Shown here: positions 1-9,379 of the stretch, piece after piece
Layout: each line of letters begins with the position of its first letter
How positions within the stretch are numbered: the first letter of the stretch is position 1
Source: CAZOLI01 sp964580675
GTDB lineage: Bacteria; Planctomycetota; MHYJ01; CAYXQY01
Assembly (NCBI GenBank): GCA_964580675.1
Contig: CAZOLI010000016.1
Location: 1 to 64,000 of the forward strand
Length of the DNA stretch: 64,000 bases
Reading direction: 5' to 3'
Position numbers and translations under genes: made by a program
The notes under the pieces: generated by a model
The model's input: the letters and a program-made list of their open reading frames with translations, nothing else
Database searches by the model: none
Told to the model about the DNA's origin: nothing

Positions 1-175
1 GGCCCGATATGCTGGACAGATCGGAGGTGTTCTGTTTGATGGTGCTGATGACGGTTTCCAGCTGAACCTCGGAGGCATCCTGTTCCGGTTCTTCCTCCTG
101 GGAAAGAAGAATCCCCTGCATAACGAAAATGATAAGGAGGCAAATTAAGGTGGATTGGATGGTGTTTCCGTTCAT
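1..175 (-). CDS. Partial secreted protein, N-terminal 58 residues only
   Basis: The frame opens with ATG at 175 and runs off the left edge without a stop. The N-terminus (MNGNTIQSTLICLLIIFVMQ...) has a hydrophobic core of about 18 residues followed by LLSQEEEPEQ, which looks like a signal peptide cleaved near residue 25. The mature start is very acidic, then comes a Ser/Thr-rich stretch (QLETVISTIKQNTSDLSS). It lies downstream of the giant fusion gene on the same strand with 170 bp between them, so co-transcription is possible. Only the start is visible, so no function can be given. Confidence 0.55.
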   Translation of the reverse strand, partial: MNGNTIQSTLICLLIIFVMQGILLSQEEEPEQDASEVQLETVISTIKQNTSDLSSISG

Positions 176-345
176 TGGTGGACAAATGCAAATGGGTTTA
201 CGGATATGGTTTATTACCGGATTTGACCGGCAGGAGCGAATAAAAGTTCCCGCAAGCAAACATTACCTGTCGGTTCCGGCGTGTATTGTGTTTCCAGTGA
301 AGCAAAAATCGAATTGTATGTTGTTTTTAAAAATTCCTGGATCAA

Positions 346-3300
346 TTAATCCGAGGATTCTCCAATTCGGTCACGGATGGCCTCGAGAAATTCGGGCACG
401 GTTTCAAACATGTCGCCCTCAATCGGGTGGACGATCGGGGCGGGCCGTTCCTCGTTGAGGTTCATCAGCGGGGCGTCGGGATCGATGTTGAACGCAAAGA
501 TGGTGGCCCGTTCACCGATGTAATCAATGTGCTGCGGTGCACCCGAGACACCAAGGGCAAAGAGCACTTCGGGATTTACGCGAACACCGGTCTGTCCAAT
601 TTGACGATCGTTGGGCAGCAGTTCCAGGTCCTGGGTTACTTTTCTCGTCGCACCAACCATCACCCCGTCCAGGTCCAGTTCCTCCTCGAGGACCTCCCTG
701 AACGGTTCGGTCAGTTTTTTCATGCCCTCGGCGTCGCCGGCGCCGTATCCCACGTCAATAATAACACGGGCGTCCTCGAGGGATTCCACTTCGCCCGCTC
801 CGCGAATTCGCTGCAGGAATCGGGACAGGTTGTCGTCGTCGGGATCGTATGCGAGTTCGGGTTCGTACCGGTACACGTCCGGCTCGGCGTTCCGAACAAC
901 CCCGTTTCCGTTTTGCACGTCTTCCTGAAACGTGAGCATAAGAGAGGATTGATTCCCGTTAATTCGTGCCACGATTTCGGCCTGTTCTTCCATAATGGGG
1001 GTTTCCAGTTCAAGGTAGCCGTTTTCGGAACGGAAGTGTTCCACGGAAAACCACCGGGCCGGACCGTTTGAACCAGTTCCCCCCTGGGCGGATCCATTTT
1101 GAGAAAGCGTTCCGTTCGGGGTGTATCGGCAGAACACCTCCTGCCACCATTCGGTGCCCATCCAGAGGGATGGGGTTCCGTCAATGTCGGCTTCCATCCG
1201 TTCGAGGAGTTCGGTGTACCCACGCCAGGAGAATTGGTCAATGTCCTTCGTTTCCACGAGAAGTATCTGTTCCGGGCCCACCGATTGCAACTGTCCAAGC
1301 GCCTCGGACGAATCGGCATCGGACGTTGATTTGGGCACGACGACGGTCAGTTCCACGTCCCGTTTGTCACACATCGATCGGGCCGCTCTGGCCGCCGGGA
1401 CGACCCCTCTGGGAAAGGAGGATTCGACCAGTGGTGGCGTAAAGAACAGGCCGCTGTCACGGAGCGCGGCTGCGGCGTCCTCGGAGAATGATTTCGTCTC
1501 GGGAAGAGGAACCGACGACGTTTGTTCCTGTCCACCGTCCGATACCCCCACCGCCTCCAGCAGTTTGTCCGCCGCCGCTTCGGGCGTGGTTGCTTTTTCG
1601 TCTTCTTCGTCTCTTCCCTGCACCGTTCGCAATTTGTGTTTGAGGGACACGTCCGGTGCATTTACCGAGACCGAATGGTTCTGTATCTCGGTTTTTCGGG
1701 CACGGATGTAATCATCAATACGAAAGTCGTCGTCGAATGACAGCGGATCAAACGTGAGGATGGCCGGATCGGTTCCCCGGTAGACTTCCCCGTTCCAGTT
1801 CGCTCCCCTGGCGGACCACTGTATGTCGTCGCCCGTCTTCTTGACGTCGGTCAGGCCCGTTAGGTGAGTGAGGTGGAAACGATCCGTGGCGGCGCCCAGG
1901 AGCGGACCCGTGGCTCCCTGCGAGGTATCGGACGCTTTTGATCCCATGAATACAAGGTCGTGACTTGTTCCGTTATCCAGTGCATCCTCGAGAGCAAGCG
2001 CGGCGCGCTGTGAGTCCACGTCCGTTCCGTTTTCACAGGTCACCTTCGTCGCCCGGTCGGCCCCGAGGGCGAGTCCTCGCCGGAGAACCGGTTCCACGCG
2101 TGAACTATCCGGTTTGGCCACGGCGAATAGATCCACGTTGACAGCCTCCGGTGCGCGTTCCCGGATTTGCAGGGCCTGTTCCAGGGCGGTTCGATCCGCC
2201 GGGTTCATCTGGTGAACGGGTTCGACGAATTCACCGTTTCGGACGCGGGGTTTTGGGGCGGGCTGAGGCACGGATTTTACGGGAACGGCTATCCGTAATT
2301 CGTCGACGTCCACCGAAACCTCCGGCAGATCCGTTCCGGGCTCCTCCTCCTCTTCTTCCAGAGCGAGGAAGCCGATCTGGGCCCTCGGCGGATACCGATC
2401 CTCTTTCAGATACGCCAGCCGGTGTCGATACTGATCGGAGAGCCGTTCAAAATGCTGAATCTGCCGCTGAATGTACTGGCGACCGCTTTTCTCAACCAGT
2501 GTTTGGTAACTGGTTTCTTCAAGGTGTTCTTCCACAAAATCCATGCGGGATAATGCGCTGAACATCTGTTTGAGAAGACCGGCCATTTCGGAAAGGCGAA
2601 AGAAGACCGGTTGATAGGAGACCTGCTGCCACGTCTGCTGGTTGAAGGCGTTTACGGCCTGTTCCAGGTCGTCAAAAAGACGATCCCGCGCGTCCTGAAG
2701 TTTTTTGAGTACGTCGGGATGTGCGGAGGTCTCGGGGTCCGCATCTTCCCGTTCGGATCGGTTTTCGTGTATTTTTTGAACCAGGTCCTTCAGAAGAAGA
2801 AACCGCTGTACTTCGTTGGTGCCTTCATAGATGTTGATGACCCGGGCGTCTCTCCGTTTCTTCTCGATGTCGTGTTTCCCGGTCTGACCGGCGATCCCCC
2901 GCAACCGTTCCCCGAGGTCAATAAGGTCATGCACCCCTTCGGACGCCGAGTACTTGCCGATAGCGGACTCCATCCGGATGGAGTCGGTTCCCGGGTGATC
3001 CGTGTATCCGACGAGTTCGTGGCCGAGTGACTCGGTCGCCACCAGCTGTTCGGCCATGCGACCGAACAGGTAATCCGATAGTTCGCGATCTGATTTTTCG
3101 GTGTTGCCATTTCCAAGGTAACGCCGACCTCTGCTGATGATGTCCTTCATAATGCCGGTTGCGCAGAAGGCGAGGCCGATTCGACCGGCGTTCAGGGTTT
3201 CCAGTGCGTTTACCTGCCCACGACCCCGGTATCCGATGACGTTCTCCCTCGGCACCCGGACACCTTTCAGGGATAATTCGTTGGTGGGGGATCCGCGCTG

Positions 3301-6300
3301 TCCCATTTTTTCCTCGTCCTGTCCCACAACGAGTCCCTCCGCGTGGCGGTCCACCATGAATCCGGTCACGCCTTCGTCGGTGGTTGCGTAGAGACAGAAC
3401 ATTTTCGCCATGCGCCCGTTTGTAATCCACATCTTGGCGCCGTTGAGTTCGAAAAATTCGTAGTACCGGTCCCCGTTTTCGTCTTCCCGGATCCGGCCGA
3501 TGTCGTGGAAGTATCGTTTCTCTCCCGATACCGTGTAGTATCGTTTTTTCTTTCCGGGAGCGTCCTTTTCGTAGTCGTATTCGTCGAACCGAATCTGTAC
3601 GGGTTCTTTTTCTTCGTCAAACCGGTAAAGCGTCCGGTGGTTTTCGTAGTCAAATTCAATGTGCCTCGGATCGATGATGTATCTCCGTTCCTCGGGTTTA
3701 TCTTCGTCCGGAAGGAAGTAATCCCGCCCATCGTCATCACTGTACACGGGACGCTTCTTTAATTTGGCAACCGTCTTGACGCCCCCCGAATCGGATCCCG
3801 CGGTTGGTTCGGTTAGAGCAAACGCACTGACCCATCCGGCGGCGATCATTTTTAGGTGAAATTGGTGTGCTTCCTCCCGGCGGGGGTATTCGGCAAGCCG
3901 GTCATCAATGCCTTCCTCAATTTCCTCGAACTGGTCCCGGGCATCGTGCAGTTTTTCGGAAAACCGGTCGAGGTCCTTCTGCTGGCCCGCCCGGGCCGCT
4001 TCGTAGAACGATCGGAGAAACCCACCGGAGATGTATTTCAGCACGCCACTGTTTCGTATGTGTTCCCGGACAAGCTCCTCCGTTTCTTCGAATTTTTTTG
4101 TCAGCTCCTTGATGTTCGGGTTTGACAGGCTCTCCAGAATCTCTTCTATTCGGTCCAGAATTTCGTCGAGTTGTTCCGGGTTGTCCCGAACGCTGGCAAG
4201 TTCCTTTCGAGCACGGGGCAGGTCCTGTTTTAACCCGATCTGAATCGGTGTCGTTCCGATACTGGTATTCCCCATGATCACCAGTGCCATGGACGGATCG
4301 GCAAACCGCATGAACTGGTTGCACATCAGGTAATACTGGGATTTCCAGTGACCTTCACCCCCGAGATCACTGCTGATGGGAATTCGTAGATACCCGTTCT
4401 TCAGCAGGTATTCAAGGTCCTCGCCCGGAAAGGTGTGAATTTTTTCCAGGTAGCGCGGAAAACACAGACCGTCGTTGAACGTCCCCTCCGGATAATTTTC
4501 ACTGTAATACCGATCGCGAACCTCGTTTCGAACCCGATCCGTAAACGGTCCCAGTTTGCCGTCGTTTTCCACCATTTCCGGATAAAACCGGGGTGTTTCC
4601 GGGTCGTACGACTCAAGCAGAAATTGTCCCGATCGATGTGTTTGATTACTTTCAAGAAAATGACCGTAGTCCCATGGCAGATCCGCTTTGGGGACGGGTT
4701 CCATTGCTCCTTCGTCTCGAAGAAGACGACCCAGTTCCTCGGTGGTGGGGTCCCGGTCGATGGATATTTTTAAGTTCCTCAGGTGTTCCATCAATTCGTT
4801 AGTGGCATATTCGCAGACCTGCAGGTCAAGTTCACGGTTTTTCCCCGCTCGAACGTCCACGTACACCCGAAGGAGAAGAGCACGAACCCCGAGGTATTCG
4901 GCAAATACTTCACCGGTCTGTCGATAAACGGCGGGGGAGTTCTCCACGTCGCCACCGGGATATCGCAGTTGCTCCAGGAGTTCGTCAAACCGATCCCGGG
5001 CGTTCTTAAATTCATTAATGGGTTCCTGCATCATTGGTTCTTCGGGGCCGTGTTCGTACAGGTGCTGGAACCACTCGTTTTCGTCGTTTGGAAACCGGTC
5101 TCCTTCGTCCCGCTTCGCTCCGGCCAATTCACGGCCGAGCCACAGGCAGAGGTCATCAGGCGTTCCAGCCAGGAAACGGGCCACGCTGCTGTCACGGTAA
5201 AATTTCGATATAAAATCATCCTCGGAGTATGCGGTCCCGCCGAACACCTGTCCGGCGTTGTATCCGAAACTTCCTTCTTCCGGACCGAAGTATTTTCCCG
5301 CGAGAAATCGGCGTGCGGCAATGCCCGCATCCCGGTGCTCCGGGCAGAATTGGTCGTCGGGGGTCTCCCGAAAAACTTTCAGGAGAACCGACTTCGCCTC
5401 CATTTCCGCAAGCATCTCTTTGACCGCGCCGAACTTCGCGATGGTATCGTAACCGGCCTCGTCCTGAAATTGACCCGGGAACTGAACACGGGAACGTGCG
5501 TGGTCTTTGGCTCTTTGCAAAAGATAACCGGAGGCCCCATTGATGAGGTCCTGGTAGTATGGAAGGATGTTTTTCAGGAGAGCAATGGTATCTGTTGGGT
5601 CCCCTCCGGCGTCCCGGGAAAAAGCAGGTCCTTCCGGCGACGAAAAGGTCAACCTGTTCACGCCCGCACCGATGAACCCGCACGGGTTTTCTTCCTCCAT
5701 GTCGATCCCGCTGTCCGACAGGGAAACCACACAGAGTTGGTTTCCGTCGGCGACAACGACCCCCGAGGCCAGTTTGGCAGGCACGAATTTTGCCGTTCCC
5801 CGAACCGTGGCCGATCCATTGTTACCGGGTTCCACAACCGGCGGGTCCCCGTCGGAACGGAAGGCCACACAGAGCCAGTCATGGCGGTTGAGGACGTCGT
5901 TATGACGGTTCTCCGATCGGGTGTTTTGCAGAAGGGACCTTGCCCAGAGGTGGTGGGTTGTGAGCCAGGCAAGGGAGGGATCCCTGCGCGCCAGTTCCTC
6001 GATCAAAATTCGGGTTTCCGGATGGGACGCCGGGTCCTCCACCTCCAGGTACGTCCGGCGGAATTCGTCCAGCAACTCCCGTTCCGGTTCCGTGAAATCT
6101 TTGTTTTTCTCGAAAGCTTTGATCCGCTGGTGATCGAAGACGTCCTCGATTCGTTCCCGGAGCTTTTCCCGAACATCGCTTCGATCCTGGAGCTGTTCGG
6201 TGAATTTTCGGAGGGGGGCCCCGGGCATCTCCTGTTCGGGTTCTTCATCGAATTCTTCGCCGAGAAGGTCCTTCCGAAGCCGGGAAATTCCCTGTTTGAA

Positions 6301-8943
6301 TTGGGGGAGGTGATGGTCCAGCAGTTTCTCGCCGATGACCTCCGACCAGAAGAACTTCTTGCGATCAATCTTGTCGTGTAGTTCAGTGACGAGTTCTCTG
6401 CTCCGGTTCCACGTGTCAAACAGCCGGGTCTGTTCCTGTTCTTTTAGGTGCCGGCGAACTTCCAGGAGATCGTTTCCCTTCAGGGCCACGTCGATCTGAT
6501 CCGCGTGAAATTTCATCGAGGCACTGATGCTTTTCAGGTATCGAATCCGTCCTTTTTCAACGGCCAGGGGCTGATCTTCCACGCCGTGCGGAAGTTTCCG
6601 GAGTCGAATCTCAAGCTGGTACAGGTGTTCGTTTATCGAAGAAAAATTTTCCTGTATTGCTTCACGGGTTTCGGGGTTTTCGGCAAATTCTTTTTCGTCC
6701 AGAAGTTCACTCTGTTTTTGATAGGCTCCGTTGTTCCGGTTCGAGTCGGAAACCGCCGGGAGGTCCGGTGACGGCAGCGAACGCTGTCGGAGGTAGTGAA
6801 CAAGATCGTCACCGGAGGGAGAATAGGTCTGATAGATGAGCCGGTGTTCCGTCGCTCGGCTCCAGTGTACGTCGTCGGATCCCCTCCAGCAGGTCTCACA
6901 CTTGATGCAGTTCTCGAAGTTGACGATGACGCCGGGGTTTCCGAGGTACTGCGTGTTTACGTCGTAAACCCAGGCCGGGCAGATGTGCCAGAGGGAGGAG
7001 TCTTCCAGTTCCTTGCGGTTTTCAATTTCATCCGGCCAGAGAACTTTTATGTGGGAGCGGTCCGTATCGTAGTACGAGATGGTGCCGAGTTTCTTCTCAC
7101 TTGAATCCCGAACCTCGATGGCGTCCGGTTCCATGGCACCGCGGTTTCGTCGTCGATCAATATATTTCTGCTCGGGCCGTTCCAGAAATTCCGAAACGTC
7201 TGCTTCAAAAACACGAAACTTGAGCCAGTCCCGGACCGTTTCGGTGATGAGCAATACCGTAATGAGCGTAGCGAATGGAACCACGAGAAACAGGTCAAGA
7301 AACGACGCCCCCTCCATTACACTGCCCACGGCCTTTTTTAACTTCTCCTCGATGGGGGTGTCGTCATTTGTGTATACGTGGTTGAAGGCTTTTTTCAGTG
7401 GTTTCTTCAACCGGTTTTTTAGCCAGTGGAATATAAATGGCGTCTCCGGGGTGTCCTCCTGCTCGCCGGACCGGAAATGGAATTCAAGCTCGCCGGGACC
7501 GGATCGTTCTTTCGAGGGTTCGGGCAGAAGGGCACGGAATGAATTCCAGAGCCACCGGACCACCATGTCCGGTTTCAGGTTGTCACGAATGTGACTGGGG
7601 ATCCCGAAAATTTCGGAGACCTCTTTTCGATCCGCGAGAATCTGTTTCCACTTTCCGTCCGAAAGCAGGGATCGAAGAAAGCGGGACCATGATCGCAATT
7701 TTTTCCCGGTGGATAGATCTTTCCTTGTGGCGATGTGTCCGGTGCCGGCCACGAGGTCAATCTGCCGTTCAAAAAACACCTCCGTTTTCTCGACGTAGGA
7801 AGGAAAATCCTGGAGGTAACGGACGTTTTTGTAATAGTGAGAGTCTTCGAGGGGCGAACGGTAGTGATTTTGCAGGGCCGATTTCGTGGGTTCTTCCCCG
7901 TTGTTCCTGATCTTGTGATAGGCTTTCCCAAAGAGATATCCCATGTACGTTGCCGGCCCCGTAAAATTCGGGTACGGAAAATCCAGGCCAATACCTGTTG
8001 CGGCTCCGCCTATCGCAAGTCCATTATCCACAATCTGGGGAATTTCCTGGTACCCGCCGCCCCGGATAATTTTGGTCCCGAAGGAGGTCATTTCTCCACC
8101 TTCGATCAACCGGTTGATTTCCGGAAGGTTTTTGAACCATTCCATAAGGGCGTTGTGATCGCCCTGAAACTGAGTTTTCAGGTTGTGAACCGGAAGTACC
8201 AGTCCAATAGAAATACTGTTTCTGTTTGTGTAGATGAATCCGCCCATGTTCAGACGGACGGAACTCCCGTTAAAGTTGCCGTTTCGGACAAGCACTTCGG
8301 AGGCGGAACCCTTTCCCGGCTCCACATTGAATCGTTCTTCAATGACCTCCGGTTCCAGTTCGATGACTTCCTTGATGCCCTGCAGAAATTCCGGTCCTTT
8401 TCGTTCCACGTCCTCCTGTTCGTATCCTTCCTGTGTGGTCAGGTGGGCGGCATCGCCTTCGGCGAGGAACGTGCACTCGGCGTACACCGGTCCACGTTCC
8501 GTGTGACACCCGATGACCCGACCGTTTTCCCGGATCAGGCTCTGGACCGTCGTTTCCGGCAAAACAGTCACGCCCATTTCCTGAACCTTTTCGGAAAGAT
8601 ACCGGTCAAACACCGGTCGAAGAACGGTGTAACAGTTTCGGAACGTGTCGTCGTTTTTATACGAAAGGCCAAAATGCGAAACCCCGTCGTACATCGAAAA
8701 ACCACGTTTGACCAGGTTTCGCTCGTATGGTGCCTGCTCAAACAGATCACTGCCGAAGGCTTCTTCACGGACCAGGTTTTCCGCGAAATAAGCGGTTCCG
8801 GACCAGTTTTCGGCCCCTGGAAAAACTCCCGCTTCGAGAACAATGGTGGTGTATCCCTTCTTTCCGAGAACGGCGGCCGCGGTGATTCCCGCCGGTCCCC
8901 CGCCGATGATGGCTACGTCAAATGACTTGTTGCGAAGAGGCAT
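346..8943 (-). CDS. ETF-QO / Fe-S / two acyl-CoA dehydrogenase / EtfB / EtfA fusion protein (2865 aa)
   Basis: A single uninterrupted frame encodes what are normally four or five separate proteins. Residues 1-400 form an FAD Rossmann fold (GGGPAG at 14-19) of the FixC/ETF-quinone oxidoreductase type. A hydrophobic helix follows at about 545-570, then the ETF-QO 4Fe-4S domain with C655, C679, C682 and C685. Residues about 930-1290 are a degenerate acyl-CoA dehydrogenase in which the usual YEGTNE site reads FLAGTPDD (Ala1259 at the catalytic Glu position). Residues about 1490-2060 are a canonical dehydrogenase with TEPTAGSD, MWITNG and IYEGTNEV (Glu2040). It carries two charged insertions, at about 1570-1690 and 1730-1835. 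EtfB spans about 2214-2440 and EtfA about 2480-2865, with FAD-domain motifs QTGV and SGAPQH. Family knowledge says electrons go from acyl-CoA via ETF to ETF-QO and quinone; having all in one chain is the oddity. The substrate is unknown. No Shine-Dalgarno is seen before the ATG. Confidence 0.93.
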   Translation of the reverse strand: MPLRNKSFDVAIIGGGPAGITAAAVLGKKGYTTIVLEAGVFPGAENWSGTAYFAENLVREEAFGSDLFEQAPYERNLVKRGFSMYDGVSHFGLSYKNDDTFRNCYTVLRPVFDRYLSEKVQEMGVTVLPETTVQSLIRENGRVIGCHTERGPVYAECTFLAEGDAAHLTTQEGYEQEDVERKGPEFLQGIKEVIELEPEVIEERFNVEPGKGSASEVLVRNGNFNGSSVRLNMGGFIYTNRNSISIGLVLPVHNLKTQFQGDHNALMEWFKNLPEINRLIEGGEMTSFGTKIIRGGGYQEIPQIVDNGLAIGGAATGIGLDFPYPNFTGPATYMGYLFGKAYHKIRNNGEEPTKSALQNHYRSPLEDSHYYKNVRYLQDFPSYVEKTEVFFERQIDLVAGTGHIATRKDLSTGKKLRSWSRFLRSLLSDGKWKQILADRKEVSEIFGIPSHIRDNLKPDMVVRWLWNSFRALLPEPSKERSGPGELEFHFRSGEQEDTPETPFIFHWLKNRLKKPLKKAFNHVYTNDDTPIEEKLKKAVGSVMEGASFLDLFLVVPFATLITVLLITETVRDWLKFRVFEADVSEFLERPEQKYIDRRRNRGAMEPDAIEVRDSSEKKLGTISYYDTDRSHIKVLWPDEIENRKELEDSSLWHICPAWVYDVNTQYLGNPGVIVNFENCIKCETCWRGSDDVHWSRATEHRLIYQTYSPSGDDLVHYLRQRSLPSPDLPAVSDSNRNNGAYQKQSELLDEKEFAENPETREAIQENFSSINEHLYQLEIRLRKLPHGVEDQPLAVEKGRIRYLKSISASMKFHADQIDVALKGNDLLEVRRHLKEQEQTRLFDTWNRSRELVTELHDKIDRKKFFWSEVIGEKLLDHHLPQFKQGISRLRKDLLGEEFDEEPEQEMPGAPLRKFTEQLQDRSDVREKLRERIEDVFDHQRIKAFEKNKDFTEPERELLDEFRRTYLEVEDPASHPETRILIEELARRDPSLAWLTTHHLWARSLLQNTRSENRHNDVLNRHDWLCVAFRSDGDPPVVEPGNNGSATVRGTAKFVPAKLASGVVVADGNQLCVVSLSDSGIDMEEENPCGFIGAGVNRLTFSSPEGPAFSRDAGGDPTDTIALLKNILPYYQDLINGASGYLLQRAKDHARSRVQFPGQFQDEAGYDTIAKFGAVKEMLAEMEAKSVLLKVFRETPDDQFCPEHRDAGIAARRFLAGKYFGPEEGSFGYNAGQVFGGTAYSEDDFISKFYRDSSVARFLAGTPDDLCLWLGRELAGAKRDEGDRFPNDENEWFQHLYEHGPEEPMMQEPINEFKNARDRFDELLEQLRYPGGDVENSPAVYRQTGEVFAEYLGVRALLLRVYVDVRAGKNRELDLQVCEYATNELMEHLRNLKISIDRDPTTEELGRLLRDEGAMEPVPKADLPWDYGHFLESNQTHRSGQFLLESYDPETPRFYPEMVENDGKLGPFTDRVRNEVRDRYYSENYPEGTFNDGLCFPRYLEKIHTFPGEDLEYLLKNGYLRIPISSDLGGEGHWKSQYYLMCNQFMRFADPSMALVIMGNTSIGTTPIQIGLKQDLPRARKELASVRDNPEQLDEILDRIEEILESLSNPNIKELTKKFEETEELVREHIRNSGVLKYISGGFLRSFYEAARAGQQKDLDRFSEKLHDARDQFEEIEEGIDDRLAEYPRREEAHQFHLKMIAAGWVSAFALTEPTAGSDSGGVKTVAKLKKRPVYSDDDGRDYFLPDEDKPEERRYIIDPRHIEFDYENHRTLYRFDEEKEPVQIRFDEYDYEKDAPGKKKRYYTVSGEKRYFHDIGRIREDENGDRYYEFFELNGAKMWITNGRMAKMFCLYATTDEGVTGFMVDRHAEGLVVGQDEEKMGQRGSPTNELSLKGVRVPRENVIGYRGRGQVNALETLNAGRIGLAFCATGIMKDIISRGRRYLGNGNTEKSDRELSDYLFGRMAEQLVATESLGHELVGYTDHPGTDSIRMESAIGKYSASEGVHDLIDLGERLRGIAGQTGKHDIEKKRRDARVINIYEGTNEVQRFLLLKDLVQKIHENRSEREDADPETSAHPDVLKKLQDARDRLFDDLEQAVNAFNQQTWQQVSYQPVFFRLSEMAGLLKQMFSALSRMDFVEEHLEETSYQTLVEKSGRQYIQRQIQHFERLSDQYRHRLAYLKEDRYPPRAQIGFLALEEEEEEPGTDLPEVSVDVDELRIAVPVKSVPQPAPKPRVRNGEFVEPVHQMNPADRTALEQALQIRERAPEAVNVDLFAVAKPDSSRVEPVLRRGLALGADRATKVTCENGTDVDSQRAALALEDALDNGTSHDLVFMGSKASDTSQGATGPLLGAATDRFHLTHLTGLTDVKKTGDDIQWSARGANWNGEVYRGTDPAILTFDPLSFDDDFRIDDYIRARKTEIQNHSVSVNAPDVSLKHKLRTVQGRDEEDEKATTPEAAADKLLEAVGVSDGGQEQTSSVPLPETKSFSEDAAAALRDSGLFFTPPLVESSFPRGVVPAARAARSMCDKRDVELTVVVPKSTSDADSSEALGQLQSVGPEQILLVETKDIDQFSWRGYTELLERMEADIDGTPSLWMGTEWWQEVFCRYTPNGTLSQNGSAQGGTGSNGPARWFSVEHFRSENGYLELETPIMEEQAEIVARINGNQSSLMLTFQEDVQNGNGVVRNAEPDVYRYEPELAYDPDDDNLSRFLQRIRGAGEVESLEDARVIIDVGYGAGDAEGMKKLTEPFREVLEEELDLDGVMVGATRKVTQDLELLPNDRQIGQTGVRVNPEVLFALGVSGAPQHIDYIGERATIFAFNIDPDAPLMNLNEERPAPIVHPIEGDMFETVPEFLEAIRDRIGESSD

Positions 8944-9027
8944 ATCGTGCGTTCCAGAGAATGATGAGATGAATTAGAGCGTTCCGGCGGAACGGCGATT
9001 GGTTCGCGCAGGCCGAAGAATGTTGTC

Positions 9028-9056
9028 ATTATATTTGTTCCCCCTTTTCCTTTAAA
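9028..9056 (-). promoter_or_regulatory. Promoter for the fusion gene
   Basis: On the minus strand a perfect TATAAT -10 (9028-9033) lies 17 bp from TTTAAA (9051-9056, 4 of 6 matches to TTGACA). Transcription would begin near 9021, giving a leader of roughly 75 nt before the ATG at 8943. Confidence 0.6.
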
Positions 9057-9086
9057 TGGACCCCACGAAAAAGGGGGATGTCCCCC
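9040..9086. promoter_or_regulatory. Overlapping inverted repeats at the fusion-gene promoter (candidate operator)
   Basis: GGGGGATGTCCCCC at 9073-9086 is a perfect 6+6 palindrome with a 2-bp centre. A second inverted repeat pairs CCCCCTTTTCC (9040-9050) with GAAAAAGGGGG (9067-9077) and encloses the -35 element. The position, overlapping and just upstream of the promoter, suits a regulator binding site. That role is inference. Confidence 0.35.
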
Positions 9087-9379
9087 GTCCCGTATTCAAC
9101 GAACGAGACGGCAATCAGGCCCGACTTCTCAGCTGTCAACCATTCAGAACACCCTCTCACAGAGATGCCCCGGATGATCATGAATACCGTATCCCACTCT
9201 CACGGGGTTCAGGAATTTGTGGGGTTCCAGTTTCGAGTGAGGCACCGGGTGGCGTCCTCAATGAGGTAAGCACCCCGTTTTGGAGCCCGGGACGATTTCT
9301 GAGGTTCTGTACGGGCGGTTCTCGGACCGATGGAGTAACGGAGAAGGATAGAGCCGTTCGGGATCCGGAGGAGTGTGGG

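Larger units (their letters stand above)
8944..9379. other. Intergenic region upstream of the fusion gene
   Basis: This 436-bp stretch separates the CBS-domain gene from the fusion gene, both on the minus strand. It contains a sigma70-like promoter (9028-9056) and G/C-run inverted repeats next to it (9040-9086). The remaining part, about 9090-9379, has short open frames on both strands but none with a convincing start, composition or similarity, so I see no gene in it. Confidence 0.6.

Noticed and set aside
4783..6381. 532-codon open frame on the plus strand inside the fusion gene
   Set aside because: It is antisense to the well-supported fusion frame, has no recognisable motif and arises from the codon bias of the opposite strand, as do similar frames at 7735-8925, 2151-2561 and 427-1071.
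8943..8943. Splitting the fusion into separate genes with internal starts
   Set aside because: No stop codons interrupt the frame anywhere in 2865 codons and there are no gaps or obvious ribosome binding sites at module borders.
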